Below are positions 35,924-45,250 of a stretch of 64,000 nucleotides of DNA, piece after piece. The DNA is taken from contig CAWGRH010000012.1 in NCBI GenBank assembly GCA_963824905.1, positions 62,001-126,000 on the forward strand, read 5' to 3'. The stretch comes from JAJPKK01 sp963824905 (GTDB lineage: Bacteria; Pseudomonadota; Alphaproteobacteria; Rhizobiales; Xanthobacteraceae). The notes under the pieces were generated by a model. It worked only from the letters and a program-made list of their open reading frames with translations. It made no database searches and had not been told where the DNA came from. Position 1 is the first letter of the stretch, and the number at the start of each line of letters is the position of its first letter. Position numbers and translations under genes: made by a program.

Positions 35924-36658
35924 CTAGCTGCGCGAAGGCGATGCGGGCCGATTGTCCGCGCTCTGGTGGCGCCAGCGGTCGAGGAAATCGAACAGCCAGG
36001 TGCGGATCGCGAGATCATAGACCGGGCGATCGACGAAATGGTCGGCGCGCGGCTTGGCGCCGGGCAGCGCCATGCGCTCGTGGCCGCGCGTGGTCCAGCG
36101 GCACATCATGGCGTGAGTGACCTCGGCGTGGAATTGGATGCCATAGGCCGCCGGCCCGTAACGGAATGCCTGGACCTTGAAGAGATCGCCTTCAGCCAGG
36201 AGCTCGGCACCGGCCGGCAGCTCGAAACCTTCGCGGTGCCATTGGTAGACGACGGCAGGCCACGTATCGACGACGCCTTTCGCCGCCGGCGTGACGCGGA
36301 TCGGGTAATAGCCGACCTCCGCCATTCCGTTGGGATGAAAGGCGACCGTCGCTCCGAGCTGGCGCGCCAGCATCTGCGCACCGAGGCAGATGCCGAGGAA
36401 CGGCTTCTCCTCGCGCAGCGGCACCTTGATCCAATCGATCTCGCTGCGCACGAAGGTGTCGGGATCATTGGCGCTCATCGGGCCGCCGAAGATCACGGCG
36501 CCGACATGGCCGGCAAGCGTGTCGGGGAGGGGATCGCCATAGCGCGGCCGCCGGATATCCATGGCGACGCCGCGCGATTGGAAGTAGTGGCCGACCCGCC
36601 CGGGTGTCGAGTTCTCCTGATGGAGGACGACCAGGACGGGCTTCGTCTCAGCGCTCAC
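35924..36658 (-). CDS. Class I glutamine amidotransferase-like protein
   Basis: 244 residues. The catalytic triad is complete: Cys91 in GICLGAQ, His177 and Glu179 in GIQFHAEV. FGGPMSANDPD forms the oxyanion region. This is the stand-alone GMP-synthase-like amidotransferase group; it may hydrolyse gamma-glutamyl compounds or glutamine. It is last in an operon with overlapping genes: its start ATG overlaps the stop of the SDR upstream (ATGA, 36655-36658). No ammonia-accepting partner is adjacent. Confidence 0.85.
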   Translation of the reverse strand: MSAETKPVLVVLHQENSTPGRVGHYFQSRGVAMDIRRPRYGDPLPDTLAGHVGAVIFGGPMSANDPDTFVRSEIDWIKVPLREEKPFLGICLGAQMLARQLGATVAFHPNGMAEVGYYPIRVTPAAKGVVDTWPAVVYQWHREGFELPAGAELLAEGDLFKVQAFRYGPAAYGIQFHAEVTHAMMCRWTTRGHERMALPGAKPRADHFVDRPVYDLAIRTWLFDFLDRWRHQSADNRPASPSRS

Positions 36659-37527
36659 GGCGCTTCCCGTACGGCCTTCTTGAGAACGCGGTTGGTCCGC
36701 CGCCGCCGCACGAGCTGCGAATGTGCCACCGCCTCGAGGACGAGGCGGCGCGGCAGCAGCCGCGCGATGGTCGTCACCGCCTTGTTGGCGAGGCCGGGCA
36801 CCACCACCCGCCGCCCACGCATCAGCCCCTCATAGCCGGCTTCGGCGACTTCCTCCGCCGTGCAGGTCAGCGCGTTGGAGCCGACCACGCGCGGCATCCC
36901 GGTGCGCGGGAAGGGAATACGCGGAATGCCGGCACGCGCCTGGAACTCGGTCGGCACCGGTCCGGGACAGAGCACGGTCACCCGCACGCCGCGCCGCGCC
37001 AGCTCGTGATGGAGCGCCTCGCTGAACGAGAGCACATAGGCCTTGCTGGCGTAGTAGACCGCCATGCCGGGGCCGGGGATGAAGCCCGCCACCGACGAGA
37101 CGTTGAGGAGGCCGCCGCGCAGCCGAGCGAGCGTGTCGGCGAAGGCGAGCGACAGCTCGGTAAGCGAACGGATGTTGAGGTCGATCATGGCGAGCTGCTC
37201 GGTGTGATCGAGCTGGGCGGCCTCGCCGACAAGGCCGAAACCGGCATTGTTGACGACGTATTCGGGCTCGAGCCCATGCGCCGCGAGCTCCGCCTTGATG
37301 CGGGCCCCGGCGTCGGGCTGAGAGAGGTCGATCGCCAGCACCAGCGGCCGCGGCCGGCCTTGGGCGGCGATATCGTCGGCAAGCGCGTCGAGCTTGTTTT
37401 CGCGCCGGGCGATCAGCACGAGGTCGTGGCCGTGCGCGGCGAACACGCGCGCGAGCGCCGCTCCGATGCCGGCCGATGCACCGGTGACGACGACCACCCT
37501 TCGCGTCGTGGGGGCAGGCTGCTTCAT
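36655..37527 (-). CDS. Short-chain dehydrogenase/reductase
   Basis: 290 residues. VVVTGASAGIGAALARVFA is the NADP-binding motif, VVNNAGFG the structural Asn, NVSSVAG the active-site serine, and YYASKAYVLSFSEAL holds the catalytic Tyr and Lys, so unlike the SDR at 2066 this one is complete. The C-terminal helix-rich extension (KAVTTIARLLPRRLVLEAV) resembles DltE/short-chain dehydrogenases that act on fatty or lipid-like ketones. It overlaps both neighbours by four bases, indicating translational coupling. Confidence 0.9.
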   Translation of the reverse strand: MKQPAPTTRRVVVVTGASAGIGAALARVFAAHGHDLVLIARRENKLDALADDIAAQGRPRPLVLAIDLSQPDAGARIKAELAAHGLEPEYVVNNAGFGLVGEAAQLDHTEQLAMIDLNIRSLTELSLAFADTLARLRGGLLNVSSVAGFIPGPGMAVYYASKAYVLSFSEALHHELARRGVRVTVLCPGPVPTEFQARAGIPRIPFPRTGMPRVVGSNALTCTAEEVAEAGYEGLMRGRRVVVPGLANKAVTTIARLLPRRLVLEAVAHSQLVRRRRTNRVLKKAVREAP

Positions 37528-38003
37528 TTGTCCTCCGCGCTCGATTGTTCGCCGGCTACACGCTGGCGCAGAGCAATGCGGTCACGCGGCGAGATGGCCA
37601 GAAGATCAGCCACGCGCCACAGCACATTGTCCTCGAATTCGCTGACGCCCCCGTCGACGAATACCATTTCCCACAACATCTCCACCACCTTCAAGCGGCC
37701 TTCCTCGTTCAGACTGCGCATCAGCAGATGGGTGAAATGATAAAAATCGACGGCTTCGCGGTCGGCCGTCACCGCGGTGTCGATGAGCTCGTCGGTCAAC
37801 GCATCGTCCAGCGCGAATTGCGACTTGAGCAAGGCGCGAAGCTTCGCCCGCGCCGGCTCGGACAAATCGCCTTCGAGGGTCGCAACATGGACCAAGAGGG
37901 CGGCGGCCGCGACGCGGTAATCATCGCTGTCAAAATGACTGGTCTGCTTGCCGCCGCCGCTGAGCTCGGCAAACAACCGTTTGATTTCTTCAAGCATGAC
38001 CAT
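37524..38003 (-). CDS. TerB-like (tellurite resistance / DjlA N-domain) protein
   Basis: 159 residues, all helical. VAAAALLVHVATLEGDLSEP and MLWEMVFVDGGVSEFEDNVL give the two acidic turns of the TerB fold, thought to bind metal or act in membrane stress; RVADLLAISPRDRIALRQRV ends the domain. It is first in a three-gene operon and overlaps the SDR by ATGA. Start ATG 38003; ATG 37997 is equally possible. The gene is small and its exact role is unknown. Confidence 0.8.
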   Translation of the reverse strand: MVMLEEIKRLFAELSGGGKQTSHFDSDDYRVAAAALLVHVATLEGDLSEPARAKLRALLKSQFALDDALTDELIDTAVTADREAVDFYHFTHLLMRSLNEEGRLKVVEMLWEMVFVDGGVSEFEDNVLWRVADLLAISPRDRIALRQRVAGEQSSAEDK

Positions 38004-38371
38004 CCCGACGCTATCGCGCGCGTCGCCTCGAAGTCTAAAGCGGTTTTAGAGCGAGTAAACTGGCAAAACCGGCATGTGGATTGGATTTACCGTGGGTTCC
38101 GGCAGCGACAACGACAATCCCATTCCGGCAGGTGCAGGCAGGGTCGTGATGCCATTGCGGTATCAGCGGGTACGGACAATGCCGTCCCGATTGCGCGGGA
38201 TAACGAGCTTCCAGCATGCAGCTTCTTGCATTTCGCAACTTCCTGCATTTCGCGTGCCAGCGCCCCACCGGCACGCGCGCCGGATGCCATGGTGTCTACG
38301 ATTAGCCGAAGGCCGGCGCAAGCCTCTGCTTTCGCGGGGCCATGCGGGGAACTCAGGGCGCCAGTGCGGGA
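38004..38371. other. Gap with a direct repeat
   Basis: 368 bases without a gene. TGCATTTCGC occurs twice, at 38227-38236 and 38244-38253, 17 bases apart, and could be a regulator half-site pair. The part near 38004 should contain the promoter of the TerB operon. Confidence 0.4.
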
Positions 38372-39160
38372 TCAGGTCCAGAGGGCTCGAACGCCGTAGA
38401 AGGCCGTGTCCTTCACGCGACGCGCGGCCGCCTGCCACCAGTGGGCGCGCGGGTCGTTGCAATAGGTCATGCTCAGCATCACGCGCCGCTCGCCCTCGTG
38501 GATCGGGGTGACGTCGTGTTGCACCAGGGCGCCCTCGAAGATGACGAGGGTGTTCGGCGCCGTGCTGATCTCGATCTCGCGGCCGCCGAGCCGCGCTCGC
38601 AACATGGCATGGCTCAGGCCGCCGGCCGCTTGGCCGGTGTTGACGAGGGCAAGCAGCAGCGTGAAGTGACGGCCGCGATAGAAGTTGTGGTCGAAGTGCC
38701 AGCCGATGTGATCGCCGGGCTTGTTGTAGACGAGGAGTGACAGCGAGCTCTGATCGTGGATCGGCGTCGGCCCCACCCAGACGCCGACGAGCCGGGAGGT
38801 CAGGCCGAGAAGGTCCGAGGAGTGATAGAGCGAGACGATGCCGGGCGCCGCCTGGATCAGCGTCTCGTAGGCGATGGTGCCGCCCTTCTTGTGGGTCGGA
38901 ATGTAGTTGCGCTCAGGGTCGCTCAGACGCTCCGCCTCGGCGCGCAGGGCGGCGAGGGTGTGGGGCGGCAGGAAGTCCGGCAGCACCGCGAGATGCTTGT
39001 CGAAGCTCGGAAGCACCCGGCGCTGCGCGGCTCCCATGTCCAGTGAATGAGTGCCGGTGACCGCTGCAACACGCCGGGACAGTTCGCGGTAGAGCTTCGC
39101 GCGGCGCGTACGGCTGAAGGCAACCCCGCCGACGGTCGCGGCGCCGGCCCCAATCATCAT
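38372..39160 (-). CDS. 2OG-Fe(II) oxygenase (prolyl 4-hydroxylase-like)
   Basis: 262 residues. The iron ligands HxD are seen in GWHFDHNFYRGRHFTLLLAL and the distal His in ALVQHDVTPIHEGERRVMLS, where Arg binds 2-oxoglutarate. PTPIHDQSSLSLLVYNKPGD precedes the first ligand. The N terminus MMIGAGAATVGGVAF is hydrophobic and may anchor the protein. The substrate, a protein or small molecule, is unknown. ATG 39160 is used; GTG 39172 would add four residues. No strong ribosome site. Confidence 0.82.
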   Translation of the reverse strand: MMIGAGAATVGGVAFSRTRRAKLYRELSRRVAAVTGTHSLDMGAAQRRVLPSFDKHLAVLPDFLPPHTLAALRAEAERLSDPERNYIPTHKKGGTIAYETLIQAAPGIVSLYHSSDLLGLTSRLVGVWVGPTPIHDQSSLSLLVYNKPGDHIGWHFDHNFYRGRHFTLLLALVNTGQAAGGLSHAMLRARLGGREIEISTAPNTLVIFEGALVQHDVTPIHEGERRVMLSMTYCNDPRAHWWQAAARRVKDTAFYGVRALWT

Positions 39161-39299
39161 TTCTGTGATCACGGCGAAACGCGCCCTCGTCGCGCGCTCC
39201 CTCTGACGTCTTTCAATTTCCTAGAGGGCTAGCTGACTCGTGCGACAATACGAAGAAGGCCTTGCGGTTGCCAGTCGATCGCCAGATGCCGGTTGCGCG

Positions 39300-40193
39300 T
39301 TACCGGCGTTTGTCCCACGGGAACTGATGCCGCAGATGCGCCGGCCGCGCCTTGAGTTCTTCGAGGCTGCGTCCGGCGGCGCCGGGTGCTAGTCGATGCA
39401 CGCGCGCATGGAGTTCAGCGGTGAGAAGATTGCGGTCGGCGCGCGCTTCCAGCGCCGCGAACGGGACGACTTCGCCGACGTGGGTCCTGATGGCCGCGCC
39501 GACGCAATAGCGGAACTCGGAGACCAGCAAGGCCAGCCGCAGCGAGAGGCTGTAGCGGCTCACGAGATGGAACAGCGCGCTGTTCTGCCCCTCGAAATAG
39601 ACCGGCAGCACCGCGGCTTGCGCGAGCTGGACGAGCCGTGCGGTGAACGACTTCCACGGCAGCTCCTCGGCCTTGCCGAACGGCCGCTCGGCGGTCGCCA
39701 CTCCGCCACCCGGAAAAACGACGATGGTGATGCCGTCCTGCAGGAGCCGGCGCGCCTGGCGCCGCGTTGCGACGTTGGTCTCGGTCGCCTCAGGCGCGCC
39801 GGAGAAGTCAATCGGCAGCGCGACGGGACGGATTTCCGGCACGCGCATGAAATCGCTGTTGATCAGGATGCGGTACGGCCGGCCGAGTTGCTCGGCGAGC
39901 GCAAGGAGGGCGATGCCGTCGCCGATGCCGAACGGATGGTTGGCGACGATGACGAGCGGCGCATCAGCCGGCAGTGCGGGCGGCCACGCCGGCGCGTCGA
40001 GCGCGATCGTGGCGCCGACCATCTCGAGAAGCTCGCCCATCATTCGCGGGCTCTTGCCGGCGACGTCGCGGCGCCAGCGGTAGTAGACCGGAAGCAGGCC
40101 GCGGCGCCCCGAGAGGTCCTCGATGGCGCGCATTGCCCAGCGCTTCCAGAGCGAGTCGCGCGGAGAGGAGTACGTGAACGATTCGGATTGCAC
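39300..40193 (-). CDS. Lysophospholipid acyltransferase family protein (PlsC/OlsA-like)
   Basis: 297 residues. The acyltransferase blocks are VIVANHPFGIGDG (His and Asp of the H-x-x-x-x-D pattern, here shifted by a residue), LINSDFMRVPE, ITIVVFPGGGVATAERPFGK and AVLPVYFEGQNSALFH. It would acylate a lysolipid at the inner membrane, for instance in ornithine-lipid or hemolysin-type lipid synthesis. The GTG at 40193 gives the length usual among related proteins (MQSESFTYSSPRDSLWKRW). Same strand as the monooxygenase-like gene 120 bases upstream. Confidence 0.82.
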   Translation of the reverse strand: MQSESFTYSSPRDSLWKRWAMRAIEDLSGRRGLLPVYYRWRRDVAGKSPRMMGELLEMVGATIALDAPAWPPALPADAPLVIVANHPFGIGDGIALLALAEQLGRPYRILINSDFMRVPEIRPVALPIDFSGAPEATETNVATRRQARRLLQDGITIVVFPGGGVATAERPFGKAEELPWKSFTARLVQLAQAAVLPVYFEGQNSALFHLVSRYSLSLRLALLVSEFRYCVGAAIRTHVGEVVPFAALEARADRNLLTAELHARVHRLAPGAAGRSLEELKARPAHLRHQFPWDKRR

Positions 40194-40313
40194 GTGGGTC
40201 CCGTACCACAGCCAGCAGCCACCGGCGTTCTAACGTCGCCCGCTTGTCGGTCAAGGCTTGACACGCGAAGTCGTTCCGTTCGCGGCATCCAGCCTTCGAG
40301 CCGCGAGGCGCGC

Positions 40314-40658
40314 TTATCCGTGAATGGTCACGCTGTCCTGCGGTGCCTCTTCGCGCGCGTCCATGCCGTAGTCGCGGATGACACCGGTGATACGCAGGCG
40401 ATAGCGCGCGAAGATCTCGTTGCGTCCGCGCGCCTGGGCGCGGCGATGGGCGTCGAGCTTGCGCCACGCCGCCACCGCCGCCTCGTCGCGAAACACCGAG
40501 AGCGAGAGGATTTTCCCCGGCTCGGTGAGGCTCTCGAAGCGCTCGACCGAGATGAATCCGTCGACCTCGGCGAGCAGCGGGCGCAGTTCGGCGGCGATAT
40601 CGAGATAAGCCTGCCGGCAACCCGGTTTCGGCCAAACCTCGAAGATGACGGCGATCAT
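40314..40658 (-). CDS. Antibiotic biosynthesis monooxygenase (ABM) domain protein
   Basis: 114 residues, a single ferredoxin-like ABM domain: MIAVIFEVWPKPGCRQAYLD, VDGFISVERFESLTEPGKIL, SLSVFRDEAAVAAWRKLDAH. Such dimers oxidise aromatics or haem, or are non-catalytic. ATG 40658 is chosen because GGAGAG lies six bases upstream; a start at 40679 would lose it. Divergent from the hydrolase at 40764, so the 105 bases between should carry both promoters. Confidence 0.82.
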   Translation of the reverse strand: MIAVIFEVWPKPGCRQAYLDIAAELRPLLAEVDGFISVERFESLTEPGKILSLSVFRDEAAVAAWRKLDAHRRAQARGRNEIFARYRLRITGVIRDYGMDAREEAPQDSVTIHG

Positions 40659-40763
40659 GCTGGTCTCTCCACTATGCACGATCAGGTTTGTAGCAACCGG
40701 CCTGCGGAATCGATATCAGGAAACGGCCGAAGTATCGGCGACTACCTCCAACAGGAACCCAAG

Positions 40764-41840
40764 ATGACCGACGCCTTGATCGCTTCCGCCATTTCGCATT
40801 GGGGGCCGCGGTTCGTCGCCAACGGCGTCTCGCTCACCGACTTCGAGGAGGTGACGGCGTCGATCACAAGCTGGGACGACTGGTGCAAGGCGTGGTCGGC
40901 GCGGGCCGCTGTTCACGAAGAGATGGGCCGCGCGGCGCTCGCCGCCGGCAAGCACCTGAGCGCCGGCGAGCATTTGCAGCGCGCCGGCGTCTACTATCAT
41001 TTCGCGAAATTCCTGTTCGTGCACGACGTCGCGCAGATGAAGACGGCGCACGTGAAGGCGGTGGAATGCCGCCGCATCGCGCTGCCGCATCTCTTGCCCG
41101 CAGGCGAGCGCGTCGCGATTCCTTTCGAGGGCCGCGCCCTCGGCGGCATCCTGCGCAAGCCGGCCGGAACGGGATCGGCCGGTATCGTGCGCCCGCCGGT
41201 GCTGGTGATGGTGTGCGGGCTCGATTCCTGCAAGGAGGAGACCGCGGCCTACGAGCAGCCGTTTCTCGATCGCGGTATCGCCACGCTGGTGTTCGACGGC
41301 CCCGGCCAGGGCGAGGCCGAGTATGACTTTCCGATCCGAGGCAACTACGAGACCGCAGTGACCACCGTGATCGATTTCGTCATGACTCGCAGCGATCTCG
41401 ATACTGCGCGGATCGGGCTATGGGGTGTGAGCCTCGGCGGCTACTACGCGCCGCGCGCTGCTGCCTTCGAGAAGCGGCTCAAAGCGTGCATCGCGCTGTC
41501 CGGCCCGTTCGACTTTCTCGATTGCTGGGACCGGCTTCCGGAGCTGACCCGCGAAACGTTCCGCGTCCGCAGCCATTGCGGCGACGAAGCCGCGGCGAAA
41601 CGCAATGCGGCGAGCCTCTCGCTCAAGGGCGTCGCCAAGTCGATCACCTGTCCGCTGTGCATCGTCGCCGGCAAGCAGGACCGGCTGGTGCCCTGGCAGG
41701 ATGCCGAGCGTCTCGCGCGCGAGGCCTCTGGGCCTGTCGAGCTGATGCTGATCGCCGACGGCAATCACGTTGCCAACAACCGGGGCTACCGCTGGCGCCT
41801 GCAGACCGCGGACTGGATGGCCGATCGGCTCGGCATGTGA
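40764..41840 (+). CDS. Alpha/beta hydrolase of the 2,6-dihydroxypseudooxynicotine hydrolase type
   Basis: 358 residues. A helical N-terminal lid (about 1-110, RFVANGVSLTDFEEVTASI, GRAALAAGKHLSAGEHLQRA, YYHFAKFLFVHD) typical of C-C bond-cleaving hydrolases such as DHPONH precedes the hydrolase core. The triad is Ser223 (GVSLGGYY), Asp306 (GKQDRLVP) and His335 (DGNHVANN). VCGLDSCKEE forms the oxyanion strand. It probably splits a beta-diketone or related compound. AGGA is seven bases before the ATG. The next gene, on the same strand, is an oxidoreductase that may act on the product. Confidence 0.85.
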   Translation: MTDALIASAISHWGPRFVANGVSLTDFEEVTASITSWDDWCKAWSARAAVHEEMGRAALAAGKHLSAGEHLQRAGVYYHFAKFLFVHDVAQMKTAHVKAVECRRIALPHLLPAGERVAIPFEGRALGGILRKPAGTGSAGIVRPPVLVMVCGLDSCKEETAAYEQPFLDRGIATLVFDGPGQGEAEYDFPIRGNYETAVTTVIDFVMTRSDLDTARIGLWGVSLGGYYAPRAAAFEKRLKACIALSGPFDFLDCWDRLPELTRETFRVRSHCGDEAAAKRNAASLSLKGVAKSITCPLCIVAGKQDRLVPWQDAERLAREASGPVELMLIADGNHVANNRGYRWRLQTADWMADRLGM

Positions 41841-42023
41841 CCTTGCTGCGCGGCTTTGTTGCGTGACTTGGCAGCGCGACCGGCGGCATGAGTTCGCCGC
41901 AAGGCTTCGTTGCAAGCTTTCGCTGCGAGCTTTTGGCTGCAGGACTGGCCGCGTGAATTACGGCAGCGACGCCTCGTTTGTGCTATTTCCTCAAGCCAAG
42001 CCGGGACAACAGGAACCTCCATC

Positions 42024-42914
42024 ATGAGTTATACGGTTGCGATCATTGCGGCGGGCGACATGGGCTCGGCCGTGGCCGCGCGGCTCCGCGAGCACGACGT
42101 GCGGGTGACGACCTCGCTCGCCGGCCGTTCGGCGGCGAGCGCGGCGCGCGCCGAGAAGGCCGGCATGGTGCCGGTCGCCGACGACAATGCGCTCGTCGCC
42201 GATGCCGATTTCTTTCTCTCGATCTGTCCGCCGGGTGAGGCCGTCGCGCTTGCGCAACGGATGAAGCCTGCGCTCACTCGCGCGGGCAAGAAGCCGATCT
42301 ATGTCGACTGCAACGCCGTCTCGCCCGAAACCGCGGTCGAGATCGGCGCCGTGCTCGAGGGCTCGGGCGCGCGCTATGTCGACGGGGGCATCATCGGCCT
42401 GCCGCCGCCGCCCGGTCACACCGGAACCCGCATCTACGTTTCGGGTCCGGCGGCGCGCGAGGTGTCGAAGCTGAGCGATTTCGGCGTGCCGTTTCCTTTC
42501 CTCGACGGCCCGATCGGCGCTGCCTCGGCGCTGAAGATGTCCTATGCCGGCATCACCAAGGGGTTTACCGCGGTCGCAGTGGCGATGGTGCTCGGCGCGA
42601 CCCGCGGCGGCTCGGCGGCGGCGCTCCACAAGGAGCTGGAGATGAGCCAACCGCAGCTTCTCGGATGGCTCACCCGCCAGGTCCCGCGGATGCCGCCGAA
42701 GGCCTATCGCTGGGTCGCCGAGATGGAGGAGATCGGCCATTTCGTCGGCGACGGCACGCCCGGCGGCGACATGTATGCAGCGATCGCGAAGCTCTATGAG
42801 GACCTCGCCGCAGCGCTACGCGCGCCGCAGACCACGGACAATCCGGTGGCGCAGCTCGCCGAATTTTTCGCGCCGGCGGAGTCGGCCGAGACCAAGGAAC
42901 GCAAGCGGGCCTAG
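42024..42914 (+). CDS. NAD(P)-binding oxidoreductase with DUF1932 C-terminal domain
   Basis: 296 residues. Related to 6-phosphogluconate and beta-hydroxyacid dehydrogenases: Rossmann start VAIIAAGDMGSAVAARLREH, FFLSICPPGEAVALAQRM, then VDGGIIGLPPPPGHTGTRIY. The lysine in SALKMSYAGITKGFTAVAVA is at the usual catalytic place. The C-terminal helical domain (KELEMSQPQLLGWLTRQVPR) matches DUF1932. AGGA lies upstream of ATG 42024. Its partner gene at 40764 ends 183 bases before and the pair could be one catabolic unit. Confidence 0.83.
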   Translation: MSYTVAIIAAGDMGSAVAARLREHDVRVTTSLAGRSAASAARAEKAGMVPVADDNALVADADFFLSICPPGEAVALAQRMKPALTRAGKKPIYVDCNAVSPETAVEIGAVLEGSGARYVDGGIIGLPPPPGHTGTRIYVSGPAAREVSKLSDFGVPFPFLDGPIGAASALKMSYAGITKGFTAVAVAMVLGATRGGSAAALHKELEMSQPQLLGWLTRQVPRMPPKAYRWVAEMEEIGHFVGDGTPGGDMYAAIAKLYEDLAAALRAPQTTDNPVAQLAEFFAPAESAETKERKRA

Positions 42915-42989
42915 CCAAATCCACCGCGTCATTCCGGGGCGCGCGCAGCGAACCCGCAATCCAGACGGCCGATCAGCTCGTCATAAAAT

Positions 42990-43015
42990 CATCGCCCGGT
43001 CGAGGCCGGGCGATG
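42990..43015. terminator. Hairpin between convergent genes (CATCGCCCGG family)
   Basis: CATCGCCCGG, loop TCGAGG, CCGGGCGATG: a perfect 10-base-pair stem between the convergent genes ending at 42914 and 43053. The same arm occurs in the palindrome at 55641. It has no T-run but could end transcription on both strands. Confidence 0.55.
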
Positions 43016-43052
43016 AGAGTTGCGAATGGGGGTGTCGCCCCGAACGACGACG

Positions 43053-45236
43053 CTAAGCGAGCTTCGCGTTCTTGAGCGGCAGGCTGCGCACCGGCTTGCC
43101 GGTCGCGGCGTAGACGGCGTTGAGCACGGCGGGCGTGACGACGCAGATGGTCGGCTCGCCGACGCCGCCCCAGAAGTCGTAGGTCTGCATGATCATGGTT
43201 TCGACCTTCGGCATCTCCGCCATGCGCACGAGCTGGTAGGTGTCGAAGTTGTTCTGCACCATGCGGCCGTCCTTGACCGACATCTCGCCGTAGAGCGCGG
43301 CAGAGAGGCCGAAGGCGACCGAGCCTTCCATCTGCGCCGCGATCTGGTCGGGACATACGGCGTGGCCGCAATTGATCCCGAGCACCAGGCGGTGCACCTT
43401 GAGCTTGCCGTCGGTCACCGACACCTCGGCGACCGCCGCCGAGTAGGTGGCGTAGCCATGGAACTGGGCGATGCCGCGATAGACGCCCGCCGGCAGCGGC
43501 TGGCCCCATCCCGCCTTCTCGGCGACCGCGTCGAGGCAGGCGCGATGGTTCGGATAGTTGGCCATCAGCGAGCGGCGGAACTCGATCGGGTCCTTGCCGG
43601 CCGCGTGGGCCACCTCGTCCATGAAGCATTCCATGTAGACGGCGTTCTGGTTGGTGTTGACACCGCGCCAAGGACCGACCGGAACGTGGGTGTTGCGCAT
43701 CACGTACTCGATCAGCATGTTCGGCGCGCCGTAGCCGAGCTGCGCCTCGCCGGGCTTGACGTCATAGCCCTGGAGCTGACGCATGTCCTTGCCGCCGGTG
43801 ATCAGCGCCGGATTGAGATAGGCGTTGATCGACTGGCCGGAAATGCGCGCGTGCAGGCCGACGAGGTTGCCGTTGTCGTCGAGGCCGGCCGAGAGCTGGC
43901 ATTGCGAGATCGGCCGGTAGAAGTCGTGCGTCATGTCCTCCTCGCGGCTCCAGATCATCTTGATCGGAACGTCGGGGAAGTTCTTGGCGATGGCGACGGC
44001 CTGATGGACATAGTCCTGCGTGCCGCCGCGCCGGCCGAAGCCGCCGCCGATATCGGGCCGATAGACCTCGCACTTGTCGAGGGGGAGCCCTGAGGCTTCC
44101 GACAGCGCCGCGAGCGAGGCTTCGGCATTCTGCGACGGTACCCAGGCCTCGGCCTTGGTGGCGGAGATCTTGGCCGTGCAGTTCATCGGCTCCATGGTGG
44201 CGTGGGCGAGGAACGGCGTTGAATACACCGCCTCGACCTTCTTCGCCGCTTCGGCAATCGCCTTGACGGCATCGCCGTTGGAACGGTTGCCGTTGTCGGT
44301 CGCCGCGGAGAAACCGTCGACGAGATGCGCGGCGATGGTCGCATCCGAGGCCTTCGCACCCGCGCCCTCGTCCCATTCGATCGGGAGCGCAGCAAGCGCG
44401 GTCTTCGCCCGCCACCAGGTGTCGGCGACGACGGCGACGGCGTTGTCCTTTACTTTCACGACGCCGCGCACGCCCGGCATCTTGGCGACCTTGGCTTCGT
44501 CGTAGCTCTTGACCGTTCCGCCATAGACCGGACAGGCCGTGATCGCCGCGCACAGCATGCCCGGCAGCTTGAGGTCGATCGCGAACACTTTGCTGCCGTT
44601 GAGCTTGTCGGCGGTGTCGAGCCGCTTCACCGGCTTGCCGGCGATCGTCCATTGCTTGGGGTCGCGCAACTTGATCGACTTCGGATCGGGCGGGGTCACC
44701 TTGGCGGCGGCCGCGGCGATCTTGCCGTAACTCGTCGAGCGCTTCGACGCCGCATGGGTGATGACGCCATCGGACACCGTGAGCTCATCGACCGGGACCT
44801 TCCATTGGTCGGCCGCGGCCTGGAGCAGCATGATGCGCGCAGCGGCGCCGCCGCGGCGCACGTAATCCTCCGAGGTGCGGATGCCGCGGCTGCCGCCGGT
44901 TCCCATCTCGCCCCACACGCGCTTGCGCGACAGGTTCTGCCCCGGCGTGACGGAATCCGTCGCGACCTTGTTCCAGTCGCAGCGCAGCTCTTCGGCGACG
45001 AGCTGGGCGAGGCCGGTGCGGGTGCCCTGTCCCATCTCGGTGCGCGCGATGCGGATGATCGTGGTGTCGTCGGGCTTGATCACGACCCACGCATTGACCT
45101 CGGTGCCGGCGGCGCTTTGCGGCTGTGCCGCGGCGGAGCCGAGCGGCAGATAGAAGCCGAGCGCAAGGCCGCCGCCCGCAGTGGCGGAGCCGACGACGAA
45201 CGTGCGGCGGGAGAGCTTGGTGTTCTTGGCGGTCAT
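43053..45236 (-). CDS. Molybdenum hydroxylase large subunit (isoquinoline 1-oxidoreductase beta-like)
   Basis: 727 residues. A Tat signal (MTAKNTKLSRRTFVVGSATA) is followed by a xanthine-dehydrogenase-type molybdopterin subunit: ARTEMGQGTRTGLAQLVAEE, GGGFGRRGG, then VPVGPWRGVNTNQNAVYMEC and NCGHAVCPDQIAAQMEGSVA. It hydroxylates an aldehyde or N-heterocycle in the periplasm with electrons passed to the FeS subunit. ATG 45236 has GGGAGG eight bases upstream; an open frame continues to 45677 but overlaps the small subunit. It follows that gene after 14 bases. Confidence 0.9.
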   Translation of the reverse strand: MTAKNTKLSRRTFVVGSATAGGGLALGFYLPLGSAAAQPQSAAGTEVNAWVVIKPDDTTIIRIARTEMGQGTRTGLAQLVAEELRCDWNKVATDSVTPGQNLSRKRVWGEMGTGGSRGIRTSEDYVRRGGAAARIMLLQAAADQWKVPVDELTVSDGVITHAASKRSTSYGKIAAAAAKVTPPDPKSIKLRDPKQWTIAGKPVKRLDTADKLNGSKVFAIDLKLPGMLCAAITACPVYGGTVKSYDEAKVAKMPGVRGVVKVKDNAVAVVADTWWRAKTALAALPIEWDEGAGAKASDATIAAHLVDGFSAATDNGNRSNGDAVKAIAEAAKKVEAVYSTPFLAHATMEPMNCTAKISATKAEAWVPSQNAEASLAALSEASGLPLDKCEVYRPDIGGGFGRRGGTQDYVHQAVAIAKNFPDVPIKMIWSREEDMTHDFYRPISQCQLSAGLDDNGNLVGLHARISGQSINAYLNPALITGGKDMRQLQGYDVKPGEAQLGYGAPNMLIEYVMRNTHVPVGPWRGVNTNQNAVYMECFMDEVAHAAGKDPIEFRRSLMANYPNHRACLDAVAEKAGWGQPLPAGVYRGIAQFHGYATYSAAVAEVSVTDGKLKVHRLVLGINCGHAVCPDQIAAQMEGSVAFGLSAALYGEMSVKDGRMVQNNFDTYQLVRMAEMPKVETMIMQTYDFWGGVGEPTICVVTPAVLNAVYAATGKPVRSLPLKNAKLA

Positions 45237-45250
45237 GGCGAGCCTCCCTC

